DNA from: Actinocatenispora rupis
Lineage (GTDB): Bacteria; Actinomycetota; Actinomycetes; Mycobacteriales; Micromonosporaceae
Length of the DNA: 64,000 bases
Direction: 5' to 3'
NCBI RefSeq assembly: GCF_016861975.1
Contig: NZ_BOMB01000001.1
Coordinates: forward strand, 496,001 to 560,000
Part shown: piece by piece, positions 7,843 to 15,709 of the stretch
Position numbering within the stretch: position 1 is the stretch's first letter
Layout of the letters: every line of letters starts with the position of its first letter
Position numbers and translations under genes: made by a program
The notes under the pieces: model-generated
Seen by the model: the letters and a program-made list of their open reading frames with translations, nothing else
Told to the model about the DNA's origin: nothing
Databases searched by the model: none

Positions 7843-8805
7843 TCACTTGGTCTGGTACGCCGCCACGTAGTCGACGGACATGTCCGCGCCGGACGTGGTG
7901 TCCGCGCCGGGGGAGGCGCAGCCGCACACGCCGTTCGGGAAGCCGCCGCCCATCGCCACGTTGAGGATCACGAAGAACCCGTGGTCGAACGCGTTCTGCC
8001 AGGTCGTCGCGTCCATCTGGCTCTCGCTGACCGCGAACGTCTGCTGCCCGTCCAGGTACCAGCGGATCTGCTCGTTGCTGGTGTCCGTGCGGTCGATGAC
8101 CACCGAGTACGTGTGGAAGTCGGTCTGGCAGCCGCCGCAGTCGAGCAGCCCGCTGCCCAGGCCGTTCGTCTCGTTGCACGGGCCGCCGGGGTTGACGCCG
8201 CAGTGCACGGTGCCGTCGGTCTTGCTGAGCGCGTTGACGTCCTCCAGGATGTCGATCTCGCCGACGCCGGGCCAGTTCGTCCCGCCGACGGGGCGGGCGT
8301 CGGCGCCGAGCATCCAGAACGCCGGCCAGTAGCCGAGTCCGTTAGCCGGGTCGGGTTGCCGGATCGACGCGGTCACCTGCAGCTGGCCGCCCGCCGGCGC
8401 GCCGAGATCCGTACGCTGCGTCTCCACCCGGCCGGACGTCCACGCGCCGCCGTTGCTGGTGGGCTTGATGACGAGGTGCCCGTTCCCGTCCTGGTACACG
8501 TTGTCCGTGCTGTCGGTCATCGTCTCGACCTCGCCGGTACCCCAGTGGTCGGCGCCGCCGGGATAGCCCGTACCGGTGTCGTAGAGCCAGTTCGTACCGT
8601 CGAGCTTGGAGCCGGCCGCGCCGGTGAAGTCGTCGGCGAAGACGGTGTCCCACCCGCTCGGCGGCGGCGGTACGTCGGCCGGTCGGGCCGCGGTGCCGTG
8701 GTGTCCGGCGGGTGCGTGTTCGGCCGAGGCACCGCTGGGGGACAGGGCGCCGAGGGTGAGCGCCGCGACGGCCGCCGCCGCGACGACGATCCCGGGTCTT
8801 CTCAT
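7843..8805 (-). CDS. Secreted GH16 endo-beta-1,3(4)-glucanase
   Basis: 320-residue extracellular beta-glucanase (laminarinase type). The N-terminal signal peptide has a hydrophobic core VVAAAAVAALTLGALSP and an Ala-Ser-Ala-like cleavage zone near residue 28. The GH16 active-site motif ExDxxE is intact as GEIDILED (Glu183, Asp185, Glu188), preceded by the substrate-cleft segment YWPAFWMLG. No carbohydrate-binding module is present. Its ATG overlaps the upstream LacI gene stop as ATGA, so regulator and enzyme are translationally coupled. It should act with the downstream GH64 enzyme on the same glucan. Confidence 0.92.
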   Translation of the reverse strand: MRRPGIVVAAAAVAALTLGALSPSGASAEHAPAGHHGTAARPADVPPPPSGWDTVFADDFTGAAGSKLDGTNWLYDTGTGYPGGADHWGTGEVETMTDSTDNVYQDGNGHLVIKPTSNGGAWTSGRVETQRTDLGAPAGGQLQVTASIRQPDPANGLGYWPAFWMLGADARPVGGTNWPGVGEIDILEDVNALSKTDGTVHCGVNPGGPCNETNGLGSGLLDCGGCQTDFHTYSVVIDRTDTSNEQIRWYLDGQQTFAVSESQMDATTWQNAFDHGFFVILNVAMGGGFPNGVCGCASPGADTTSGADMSVDYVAAYQTK

Positions 8806-9839
8806 GGGGTTGCCTCCTCCTCAAGGGGTGTACGCACCGACGACGCGCGGACCACCAGGGCGGTCGGCAGGACGACGGTGCGGGACGCGCGGTCGGGCGG
8901 CGCGGCGGCCAGCTCGGCGAGCAGACCGACCGCGGTGGTACCGAACCGGTGGTAGTCCTGCGCGACCGTGGTCAGGCCCGGCCGCAGCAGCCCCGCCGCG
9001 TCGATGTCGTCGAACCCGACGACCGCCACGTCGCCGGGCACCGACCAGCCGTCCTGCTGCGCCGCCTGTACCGCGGCGATCGCCATCGCGTCTCCGGCGA
9101 CGAACACCGCGGTCGGCGGTTCGGGCAGGGCGAGCAGCCGGCGCATCGCGGCCGCACCCGAGTCGGCGTAGAAGTCGCCGGCGACCACGTACGAGTCCGG
9201 GCAGGGCAGGTGGTGGCGGGCGAGTTCCCGGCGGAACCCGGCGTACCGCTCGGCGGCGGGCTTGAGGTCGGTCGGCCCGGTCACGGTCGCGATCCGCCGG
9301 TGCCCCTGCGCGACCAGGTGCCGTACGGCCGCGCGGGCGCCGCCGACGTTGTCCGACGACACCGACGCCGACCGCGGCCCGCCGACCGCGAGGTCGAGCG
9401 CTACGCACGGCAGGGCGCCGGACAGCAGCCCGGCCACCGACGGCGTGCACTCGTCCACGCCCATCAGCACCACCCCGTCGAGCGTGTACTGCCGCGCCAG
9501 CCGCACGTACCCGTCGGGGTCGTCGTCGGGCGCGATGGGCAGCAGGATCAGGCCCTGGCCGTGCTCGTTGACGGCCTCCTTGAGCCCGACGAGCACCTCC
9601 TGGAGGAACGGGTGCTGCCGGCCGCCGCTGCGGTAGTCGGTGTCCCAGAGGAGGCCGACGAGGCCGGAACGGCGGCTGGCGAGGGCGCGCGCGGACGCGT
9701 TCGGCGCGTATCCCAGCTCGTCGGCGAGGGCGCGGATCCGGTCGCGGGTGGCGGGGCTGACCTCTGGTCGGCCGTTGAGCGCCCGGGAGACGGTCGCGAC
9801 CGAGACCCCGCCGCGGCGTGCCAGTTCGTTGATGTCCAT
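8802..9839 (-). CDS. LacI-family regulator of the beta-glucanase operon
   Basis: 345-residue LacI/GalR repressor. The HTH is at the extreme N-terminus (MDINELARRGGVSVATVSRA) with the hinge helix ASARALASRRS, followed by a periplasmic-binding-protein-like sugar domain (VVLMGVDECTPSV, VAVVGFDDIDAAGLLRPGLT). GGGAGGGATGCCGG precedes ATG 9839, supporting this start over an ATG about 100 bases upstream. It is the first gene of the operon it presumably controls, so it is autoregulated. The inducer is probably a beta-1,3-gluco-oligosaccharide, by inference from the linked enzymes. Confidence 0.92.
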   Translation of the reverse strand: MDINELARRGGVSVATVSRALNGRPEVSPATRDRIRALADELGYAPNASARALASRRSGLVGLLWDTDYRSGGRQHPFLQEVLVGLKEAVNEHGQGLILLPIAPDDDPDGYVRLARQYTLDGVVLMGVDECTPSVAGLLSGALPCVALDLAVGGPRSASVSSDNVGGARAAVRHLVAQGHRRIATVTGPTDLKPAAERYAGFRRELARHHLPCPDSYVVAGDFYADSGAAAMRRLLALPEPPTAVFVAGDAMAIAAVQAAQQDGWSVPGDVAVVGFDDIDAAGLLRPGLTTVAQDYHRFGTTAVGLLAELAAAPPDRASRTVVLPTALVVRASSVRTPLEEEATP

Positions 9840-9873
9840 CCGGCATCCCTCCCGGGTCGGACATACCCGACGT

Positions 9874-9881
9874 AAACGCTT
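9874..9881. promoter_or_regulatory. Probable LacI-family operator
   Basis: AAACGCTT within CGTAAACGCTTCCGG matches the LacI/GalR core with a central CG flanked by A/T-rich half sites. It lies just downstream of the -10 of the operon promoter and upstream of the ribosome-binding site, a typical repressor position. Confidence 0.6.
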
Positions 9882-9886
9882 CCGGG

Positions 9887-9916
9887 ACCATAGAGTCGAC
9901 GTATTGCGCATGTCAA
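9887..9916 (-). promoter_or_regulatory. Sigma-70-type promoter of the LacI-GH16-GH64 operon
   Basis: On the minus strand a perfect TTGACA (9916-9911) is followed by an 18-base spacer and TATGGT (9892-9887). This is a near-consensus housekeeping promoter about 50 bases upstream of the LacI start codon. Confidence 0.75.
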
Positions 9917-10072
9917 GCCGGCCGAGCTTTTCGCGCCGGATTACCACCCGTTTGCCATGCGGTACCTACGTTGGAGCCATGGCGGAAGACCGGGGGCGGC
10001 GGTAACGGTGACCAGTGGTACGGACGCGGACAGTGGAGGCGTGGCGACATACGGTCCGGCACGGGCTGCCGG

Positions 10073-10078
10073 TACTGT
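10073..10078 (+). promoter_or_regulatory. -10 element suggesting a leaderless mRNA
   Basis: TACTGT (TANNNT) ends 7 bases before the response-regulator ATG at 10086, and no Shine-Dalgarno sequence precedes that ATG. Transcription would start at or next to the ATG. Confidence 0.5.
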
Positions 10079-10085
10079 TGCGCCC

Positions 10086-10787
10086 ATGGCTCGGCTGCTC
10101 GTGGTGGAGGACGACGCCACCATCGGTGGTCTGCTCGAACCCGGGCTGCGCGCGCACGGACACGAGGTCAGGTGGGTCAGGTCCGGACAGGACGCGTTGA
10201 GTGCGGCCGCGTCGGCCGAGTTCGACCTGGTCCTGCTCGACCTCGGGCTGCCCGACCTGGACGGTGTCGAGGTGTGCCGGCGGTTGCGGGCCGCGCAACC
10301 GGGCAGCGTACTGGTGATCCTCACCGCGCGGCGCGAGGAGATGGACGTGGTGGTCGGCCTGGAGGCCGGCGCCGACGACTACCTGACCAAGCCGTTCCGG
10401 TTCGCCGAGCTGCTCGCCCGCATCCGGGCGCACCTGCGCCGCGGCGCCCCGGCGCCCAGCCAGGAGCCGGCGCTGCGGGTCGGTGAGCTGGTCGTCGACA
10501 CCGCGGCCCGGCGGGTCACCCTCGCCGGCACCGAGGTCATGCTGCGGGCCAAGGAGTTCGACCTGCTGGCGCGGCTGGCGGAGGAGCCCGGCGTGGCGGT
10601 CAGCCGCGAGCGGCTGATGTCCGACGTGTGGGACGAGAACTGGTTCGGTTCGACCAAGACGCTCGACGTGCACATGGCGGCGGTCCGTCGCCGGCTGTCC
10701 GACGCCGAGCACGAGCGCGGCGACGGGACGACGGCACCCCGGATCACCACGCTGCGCGGCCGCGGGTACCGGATGGAGGCCGGCTGA
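10086..10787 (+). CDS. OmpR-type two-component response regulator
   Basis: 233-residue response regulator. The receiver domain (1-120) has the acidic pocket VVEDD, phospho-acceptor Asp52 in LLDLGLPDLDG, the conserved Thr in ILTARR and Lys102 in YLTKPF. A C-terminal winged-helix DNA-binding domain (about 130-233) ends with TTLRGRGYRME. The start is set at ATG 10086, directly after a -10-like element. A frame open further upstream lacks family similarity. It pairs with the histidine kinase 24 bases downstream; the target genes are unknown. Confidence 0.93.
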   Translation: MARLLVVEDDATIGGLLEPGLRAHGHEVRWVRSGQDALSAAASAEFDLVLLDLGLPDLDGVEVCRRLRAAQPGSVLVILTARREEMDVVVGLEAGADDYLTKPFRFAELLARIRAHLRRGAPAPSQEPALRVGELVVDTAARRVTLAGTEVMLRAKEFDLLARLAEEPGVAVSRERLMSDVWDENWFGSTKTLDVHMAAVRRRLSDAEHERGDGTTAPRITTLRGRGYRMEAG

Positions 10788-10811
10788 TCCCGGCCCCCGC
10801 GAGGAGGTGGT

Positions 10812-12119
10812 ATGCGGCAGCGGATCCTGGCCGTCGGCCTGCTGGCGGCGGTGCTGGCGACCGGCCTGTTCGGCATCCCGTTCGCGATCGTGGTGGGGCA
10901 GCTCCGGATCGCCGACACGCGCAGCCAGATGGAACGGCTCGCCGACCGGACCGCCGTGGACATCACCGCGGCGTACGCGACGAAGCGCGATCCGGTGTCG
11001 CTGCCGACCCCACCGCGCGGTACCCAGATCGGCCTGTACGACCAGCACGGACGGCTGACCGACGGCGTCGGCCCGGCGCACGCGGACTCGTCGGTCCGCG
11101 CCGCGATGGGCGCCGGTCAGGTCACGAACGGCGACGACAGCGGTGATCTGGTCGTCGCCGTACCGGTGGACCGCGGTGAGCAGGTCGCCGGCGCGGTACG
11201 CGTGTCGACGAGCCGCAGCCAGGCGTACTGGCGGACGGTGCCGACGTGGCTGACGATGGCGGCGCTGGCGCTGGTGGGTCTGGCGGCGGCGGCGACGTTC
11301 GCCCGGATCCAGGCGGGGCGGTTGGCGAAACCGTTGGAGAAGCTGGCCGGCTCGGCGCACGAGCTGGGGGACGGTGACTTCAGCGTCCGGGCCCGTACGA
11401 GCGGTATCCGGGAGATCGACTCGGTCGCGTCGTCGCTCAACTCGACCGCGGACCGGCTGGGTGGGCTGGTCGCGCGCGAGCGGGCGTTCTCCGCGGACGC
11501 CTCGCACCAGTTGCGTACGCCGCTGACCGGGTTGCGGCTCGGCCTGGAGATGGCGCTGGACAAGCCGGACGAGGACCTGCGGCCGGCGGTGGGCGCCGCG
11601 ATCGAGCACGCCGACCGGCTGGAGCGGATCGTCGACGACCTGCTCGACCTGGCCCGGGACGTACCGCGGCGGAACGAGCCGTTGGACGTGGCCGGGCTGC
11701 TCGCCGACCTGCGCGCCGATCGGCTGCCGGCGTTGACCGCGGAGGGCCGGTCGTTGCTGGTGGTGGTGGAGGGGGACATCCCGCGCAGCGCCGCCTCGCC
11801 CAGCGCGGTGCGCCAGATCCTCTCGGTACTGCTGGACAACGCGACGGTGCACGGCGCCGGCCGGATCACCGTCACCGCCCGGAACGCGGGCGGCGCGCTC
11901 GCCATCGACGTCTCCGACGAGGGCGACGGTACGACGAGTCCGGAGCCGCAGTTGTTCTCCCGGCGCGGCGGGCACGCGACCGGGCACGGCATCGGCCTGC
12001 CGTTGGCGCGCAGCCTGGCGGAGGCGGAGGGCGGCCGGCTGCGGCTGTCGCGTCCGGCCCCGCCGGTGTTCACGCTGCTGCTGCCGGAGCGCCGCGCGGA
12101 GTGGCCGACCGACGGATAG
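10812..12119 (+). CDS. Membrane sensor histidine kinase
   Basis: 435-residue kinase. TM1 (about 5-28) and TM2 (about 143-165) flank a short extracellular sensor loop of about 110 residues. Then come a HAMP linker (GRLAKPLEKLAGSAHELGDG), a HisKA domain with phospho-acceptor His232 in DASHQLRTPLTGLRL, and an ATPase domain with N box VRQILSVLLDNA and G boxes DVSDEGDG and GHGIGLPLARSLAE. A strong GAGGAGG precedes ATG. It phosphorylates the neighbouring response regulator; its stimulus is not evident. Confidence 0.93.
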   Translation: MRQRILAVGLLAAVLATGLFGIPFAIVVGQLRIADTRSQMERLADRTAVDITAAYATKRDPVSLPTPPRGTQIGLYDQHGRLTDGVGPAHADSSVRAAMGAGQVTNGDDSGDLVVAVPVDRGEQVAGAVRVSTSRSQAYWRTVPTWLTMAALALVGLAAAATFARIQAGRLAKPLEKLAGSAHELGDGDFSVRARTSGIREIDSVASSLNSTADRLGGLVARERAFSADASHQLRTPLTGLRLGLEMALDKPDEDLRPAVGAAIEHADRLERIVDDLLDLARDVPRRNEPLDVAGLLADLRADRLPALTAEGRSLLVVVEGDIPRSAASPSAVRQILSVLLDNATVHGAGRITVTARNAGGALAIDVSDEGDGTTSPEPQLFSRRGGHATGHGIGLPLARSLAEAEGGRLRLSRPAPPVFTLLLPERRAEWPTDG

Positions 12120-12156
12120 CGCACGCCGCGCCGGCACGGGTCACAGTGCGGGTTGC

Positions 12157-12186
12157 TTGACCGGGCTCGGCGCGTCGACCTACCGT
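12157..12186 (+). promoter_or_regulatory. Promoter of the glucarate operon
   Basis: TTGACC (12157-12162), an 18-base spacer, then TACCGT (12181-12186) form a good sigma-70-type promoter about 60 bases upstream of the KdgD-like start. Confidence 0.7.
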
Positions 12187-12215
12187 CGGCGAGGACCGTG
12201 CCCGAATGGCGAACG

Positions 12216-12235
12216 GCGTTCACAGATGTGAACGC
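12216..12235. promoter_or_regulatory. Perfect palindromic operator of the glucarate operon
   Basis: GCGTTCACAGATGTGAACGC has perfect 9-bp arms around a 2-base centre. It lies between the promoter and the Shine-Dalgarno sequence GGGAGG (12236-12241), so bound repressor would block elongation or clearance. A GntR, IclR or LacI-type dimer could bind; no regulator gene sits in the operon. Confidence 0.7.
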
Positions 12236-12245
12236 GGGAGGTGCG

Positions 12246-13166
12246 ATGCGACTCGACGGGCTGCTCTCGTTCCCGCTCACCCCGTTCACCGCCGACCTGG
12301 CGGACGTCGCCTGGCCGGCGCTGCGCGACCATCTCGACCGGCAGCTCGCCGCGGACCCCGCCGCCCTGTTCGTCGCCTGCGGTACGGGCGAGTTCACCGC
12401 GCTGGCGCCCGCGGAGTACGCGCGCGTCGTGGCGACGGCGGTGGCGGCGGCCGACGGCCGGGTGCCGGTGTTCGCGGGGGTCGGGGGTGGGCCGCAGACG
12501 GCGCGGGCGTTCGCCGCGGCGGCGGCCGACGCCGGCGCGGACGGCGCACTGCTGCTCCCGCCGTACCTGGTGGAGTCGACGCCGGCCGGACTGGTGGAGC
12601 ACGTGCGCTGGGTGGCGGCGGCGACCGACCTGCCGCTGATCGTGTACCAGCGGGCCACCGCCGTACTCGATCCCGCCGCGACGGTCGCGCTGCTGGACCT
12701 GCCGACCGTGCTGGGCGTCAAGGACGGGCGCGGCGACGTGGACGCGATGCTGCGCATCGTCACCGCGGTACGGCACAGCGGGCATCCGCGGGCCGCGGAG
12801 TTCCTGTTCCTGAACGGACTGCCGACCGCGGAACTGTCCGCCGCGGCGTACGGCGCGATCGGCGTTCCCGCGTACTCCTCGGCGGTGTTGACGTTCGTGC
12901 CGGAGGTGGCGACCGCGTTCCACCGGGCGGTGTCCACATCGGACGGTGCGACTGCCGGTGCCCTGCTGAGCGCGTTCTACCTGCCGTTCGCCGAGTTGCG
13001 GGCCACCACCCCGGGGTACGCGGTGGCCCTGGTCAAGGCCGGCGCCCGGCTCGTCGGCCAACCCGTCGGCGGGGTACGGCCACCGCTGGTGGACCCGCCG
13101 CCGGAGCACGTCGATCGGCTCGCCGCGATCGTCGCGGCGGGACGGGAGGCGGTGCGCGGTGCGTGA
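12246..13166 (+). CDS. kdgD: 5-dehydro-4-deoxyglucarate dehydratase (KdgD-like, DHDPS family)
   Basis: 306-residue class I aldolase-fold protein of the DapA/KdgD family, converting 5-keto-4-deoxy-D-glucarate to 2,5-dioxovalerate with loss of water and CO2. The N-terminal MRLDGLLSFPLTPFTADL, the CGTGEFTAL segment, LPLIVYQRATAVL (Tyr) and the Schiff-base Lys in VLGVKDGRGDVD fit KdgD better than DapA or N-acetylneuraminate lyase. ATG 12246 follows GGGAGG. It overlaps the glucarate dehydratase start by 8 bases; the pairing supports the assignment. The final alpha-ketoglutarate-semialdehyde dehydrogenase is not in the window. Confidence 0.85.
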   Translation: MRLDGLLSFPLTPFTADLADVAWPALRDHLDRQLAADPAALFVACGTGEFTALAPAEYARVVATAVAAADGRVPVFAGVGGGPQTARAFAAAAADAGADGALLLPPYLVESTPAGLVEHVRWVAAATDLPLIVYQRATAVLDPAATVALLDLPTVLGVKDGRGDVDAMLRIVTAVRHSGHPRAAEFLFLNGLPTAELSAAAYGAIGVPAYSSAVLTFVPEVATAFHRAVSTSDGATAGALLSAFYLPFAELRATTPGYAVALVKAGARLVGQPVGGVRPPLVDPPPEHVDRLAAIVAAGREAVRGA

Positions 13167-14418
13167 GCCAGTCGAGGAGGTCGTGGTCACCCCGGTCGCG
13201 TTTGCCGACCCGCCGTTGCTCAACGCGGCCGGCGTGCACCAGCCGTGGGCACTTCGCGCGATCATCCAGGTACGCACCGGGTCCGGGCTGGTCGGCCTCG
13301 GCGAGACGTACGGCGACGCGGACCATCTTGCGTTGCTGCGGCGGGCGGCGCCGGCGCTGCGCGGCCTGGACGTGTTCGACACCAACGGGTTGACGGCACG
13401 GGTCGCCGCCGTACTGCGCGGCGCGGACGCGCCGGACGCGCACGGACTCACCGGCCCGACCAGCCCGCAGAAGTCGCTGGCCCGGGTCGTCGCGCCGTAC
13501 GAGGTGGCGTTGCTGGACCTCGCCGGGCAGCTCACCGACCGGCCGGTGCACGCGCTGCTCGGCGGCAAGGTCCGCGACGCGGTGCCGTTCGCCGCGTACC
13601 TGTTCTACAAGTGGGACCGGCATCCCGGTGGCGAGCCGGACGCCTGGGGTGCCGCGCTCGACCCGGACGGCATCGTCGCGCAGGCCCGCGCCATGGTCGA
13701 CCGGTACGGCTTCCGGTCGTTGAAGCTCAAGGGCGGCGTGTTCGAGCCGGACGCCGAGATCGCCGCGGTACGGGCGCTGCGCCGCGCGTTCCCCGACCTG
13801 CCGACGCGGCTGGATCCCAACGCCGCGTGGACGCCGCAGACGTCGACGCGGGTCGCGGCGGAGCTGGCCGGCGAGCTGGAGTACCTGGAGGATCCGACGC
13901 CGGGGCGGGTCGGGATGGCCGAGGTCGCGGCGGCGGCGTCGATGCCGTTGGCCACCAACATGTGCGTGGTCGCGTTCGACCACCTGCCCGAGGCCGTACG
14001 CCTGGGCTCGGTCGGCGTGGTGCTCGGCGACCACCACTACTGGGGCGGGCTGCGCGCGTCGGCTCAGCTGGCCGCGATCTGCGCCACATTCGGCCTCGGC
14101 CTGTCCATGCACTCCAACTCCCACTTGGGCATTAGTCTGGCCGCCATGGTGCACCTCGCCGCCGCCACCCCGACCCTGTCGTACGCGTGCGACACGCACA
14201 TCCCGTGGGCGGAGGACGACATCGTCACCGCTCCACTGTCCATTGTGGACGGTGCCGTTCCGGTACCGGACGCGCCCGGGCTCGGCGTCCGGCTGGACGA
14301 GGCGGCGCTGGACCGGCTGCACCGGCAGTACCTGGCGTGCGGGATCGACCGCCGCGACGACGAGGCGTACCTGCGGACCGTGGACCCGGGATTCACCCGG
14401 CGGGTCGCGGCATGGTGA
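13159..14418 (+). CDS. gudD: Glucarate dehydratase (enolase superfamily)
   Basis: 419-residue enolase-superfamily acid-sugar dehydratase, removing water from D-glucarate (or L-idarate) to give 5-keto-4-deoxyglucarate. The catalytic KxK is in SLKLKGG. Metal ligands lie in RLDPNAAW, YLEDPT and LATNMCVV, and the catalytic His is in SMHSNSHLGIS, the glucarate-dehydratase form of that motif. Length and the TGPTSPQKSLARVVAPYE segment also fit. GTG 13159 overlaps the KdgD-like gene, giving a tightly coupled operon with the following gene (4-7 base overlap). Confidence 0.9.
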   Translation: MREPVEEVVVTPVAFADPPLLNAAGVHQPWALRAIIQVRTGSGLVGLGETYGDADHLALLRRAAPALRGLDVFDTNGLTARVAAVLRGADAPDAHGLTGPTSPQKSLARVVAPYEVALLDLAGQLTDRPVHALLGGKVRDAVPFAAYLFYKWDRHPGGEPDAWGAALDPDGIVAQARAMVDRYGFRSLKLKGGVFEPDAEIAAVRALRRAFPDLPTRLDPNAAWTPQTSTRVAAELAGELEYLEDPTPGRVGMAEVAAAASMPLATNMCVVAFDHLPEAVRLGSVGVVLGDHHYWGGLRASAQLAAICATFGLGLSMHSNSHLGISLAAMVHLAAATPTLSYACDTHIPWAEDDIVTAPLSIVDGAVPVPDAPGLGVRLDEAALDRLHRQYLACGIDRRDDEAYLRTVDPGFTRRVAAW

Positions 14419-15626
14419 CCGCCCGCCCGGTCGGCTACGCGTACCCGTGGGACGTGCTGGGCGACCCGGCGTTCCCCGCGCGGGTGCGTGCGCTGGGGCT
14501 GACCGAGGTGGCGCTCGCGGCGAGCTACCACTCGACCCGCGCGGCCACCCCGATGCATCCCGGCCACCTGGTCGTCGAGGCCCGGGAGGCCGCGCTGTAC
14601 CGGCCGGTGCGCGAGCGCGCGTGGGCCGGGCGCCGGCTCGTACCGCGGGCGGCGGACTGGGTGCCGGGCGACGACTCGTTCGGCAAGGCGGCCACCCAGC
14701 TGCGCGCCGCCGGCATCAGCGTCACCGCGTGGATCGTGCTCTGCCACGCCACCCACCTCGGCACCGCGTACCCGGACGTGGCGGTGCGCAACTGCGTCGG
14801 CGACACCTATCCGTACGCGCTGTGCCCCAGCCGTCCCGAGGTGCGGGAGTACGCGGCGACGCTGGCCGCGGAGGCGCTGCGCGGCGTACCGGTGGACGGG
14901 GTGTCGCTGGAGGCGTGCGGGCAGCTCGGGCTCGCCCACAACGGACGGCACGAGAAGACCGCCGGGGTGTTCCCGCCCGCCGCCGAACGGGCGCTGTCGG
15001 TGTGCTGCTGCCCGGCCTGCGCGGCCGGCTGGGCCGAGGCCGGGCAGGACCCCGACCAGGTCGCCGTCCGCCTCGCCGACGCCACCCACGCCGTACTCGA
15101 CGGCACCGCGCCGGCCGACGCGGGCATGCCGGAACTGGTCGGCCGGCGCATCGCCGACATCGTGCTGGCGACCCGCCGGGCGTCCGCCGCCGCGCTGCGC
15201 ACCGACGTGCTCGCCGCGGTCCGCGGCGCCCGTCCGGACCTGCGGGTCACCCTGCACGGCCGCGGCGACCCGTGGGCCACCTCGCCGGACGTGGCGCTCG
15301 ACGCCGAGTCCGCGGCCGACGTCGACGCGGTGCTGATGTCCTGCTGGCCCACCACGAGCGCCACCGTCGAGTCGCTGGCCGCGACGCGGGCGCTGCTGCC
15401 CGACGGCGTCGCGCTCGGTGCGTACCTGACGGTGCTGCCGCCGGCCGACCCGGCCGCCGTCGTCGACCACGCCGGCGCGCTGCTCGGCGCCGGCGCCACC
15501 GAACTGCACCTGTACCACCTGGGCCTCGCCGGGCCGTCCGGTCAGGCGCTGCTCGCGGAGATCGTCCGTCGCTGCCACTCCGACGAGAACGACGGACCCG
15601 AGGAGCCGGACCCCGTCGACGACTGA
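14412..15626 (+). CDS. Conserved protein of unknown function, third gene of the glucarate operon
   Basis: 404 residues, no signal peptide or membrane segment. The layout of strands and conserved polar patches (YAYPWDVLGDPAFPARV, SYHSTRAATPMHP, VTAWIVLCHATHLG, YALCPSRPEVREY, GVSLEACGQLGLAHNG) suggests a TIM barrel resembling glycoside hydrolases with Glu in SLEACG. A cysteine cluster CCCPAC (near residue 200) could bind metal. I recall similar proteins only as uncharacterised actinobacterial entries. It overlaps gudD (ATG 14412; GTG 14415 is the alternative), so it probably serves uronate or aldarate metabolism, for example releasing or opening the substrate. This function is inference. Confidence 0.75.
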   Translation: MVTARPVGYAYPWDVLGDPAFPARVRALGLTEVALAASYHSTRAATPMHPGHLVVEAREAALYRPVRERAWAGRRLVPRAADWVPGDDSFGKAATQLRAAGISVTAWIVLCHATHLGTAYPDVAVRNCVGDTYPYALCPSRPEVREYAATLAAEALRGVPVDGVSLEACGQLGLAHNGRHEKTAGVFPPAAERALSVCCCPACAAGWAEAGQDPDQVAVRLADATHAVLDGTAPADAGMPELVGRRIADIVLATRRASAAALRTDVLAAVRGARPDLRVTLHGRGDPWATSPDVALDAESAADVDAVLMSCWPTTSATVESLAATRALLPDGVALGAYLTVLPPADPAAVVDHAGALLGAGATELHLYHLGLAGPSGQALLAEIVRRCHSDENDGPEEPDPVDD

Positions 15627-15709
15627 CCGTCACGGGGTGGCCAGGCACGGACCACCTCCGGGACACTCTGATCCGCTCGGATCGGTGCATGTCTGACATG
15701 GAGGTGTCC

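Noticed and set aside
4552-8955. A 1467-codon open frame on the plus strand
   Set aside because: It runs antisense to the RNA methyltransferase, GH64, GH16 and LacI genes and is a low-complexity Arg/Gly/Val-rich translation. It is a GC-driven shadow of genes with clear motifs on the other strand or frame.
9957-10085. N-terminal extension of the response regulator from ATG 9957
   Set aside because: The added 43 residues resemble no receiver domain, and a -10-like element sits directly before ATG 10086, where the normal domain begins.
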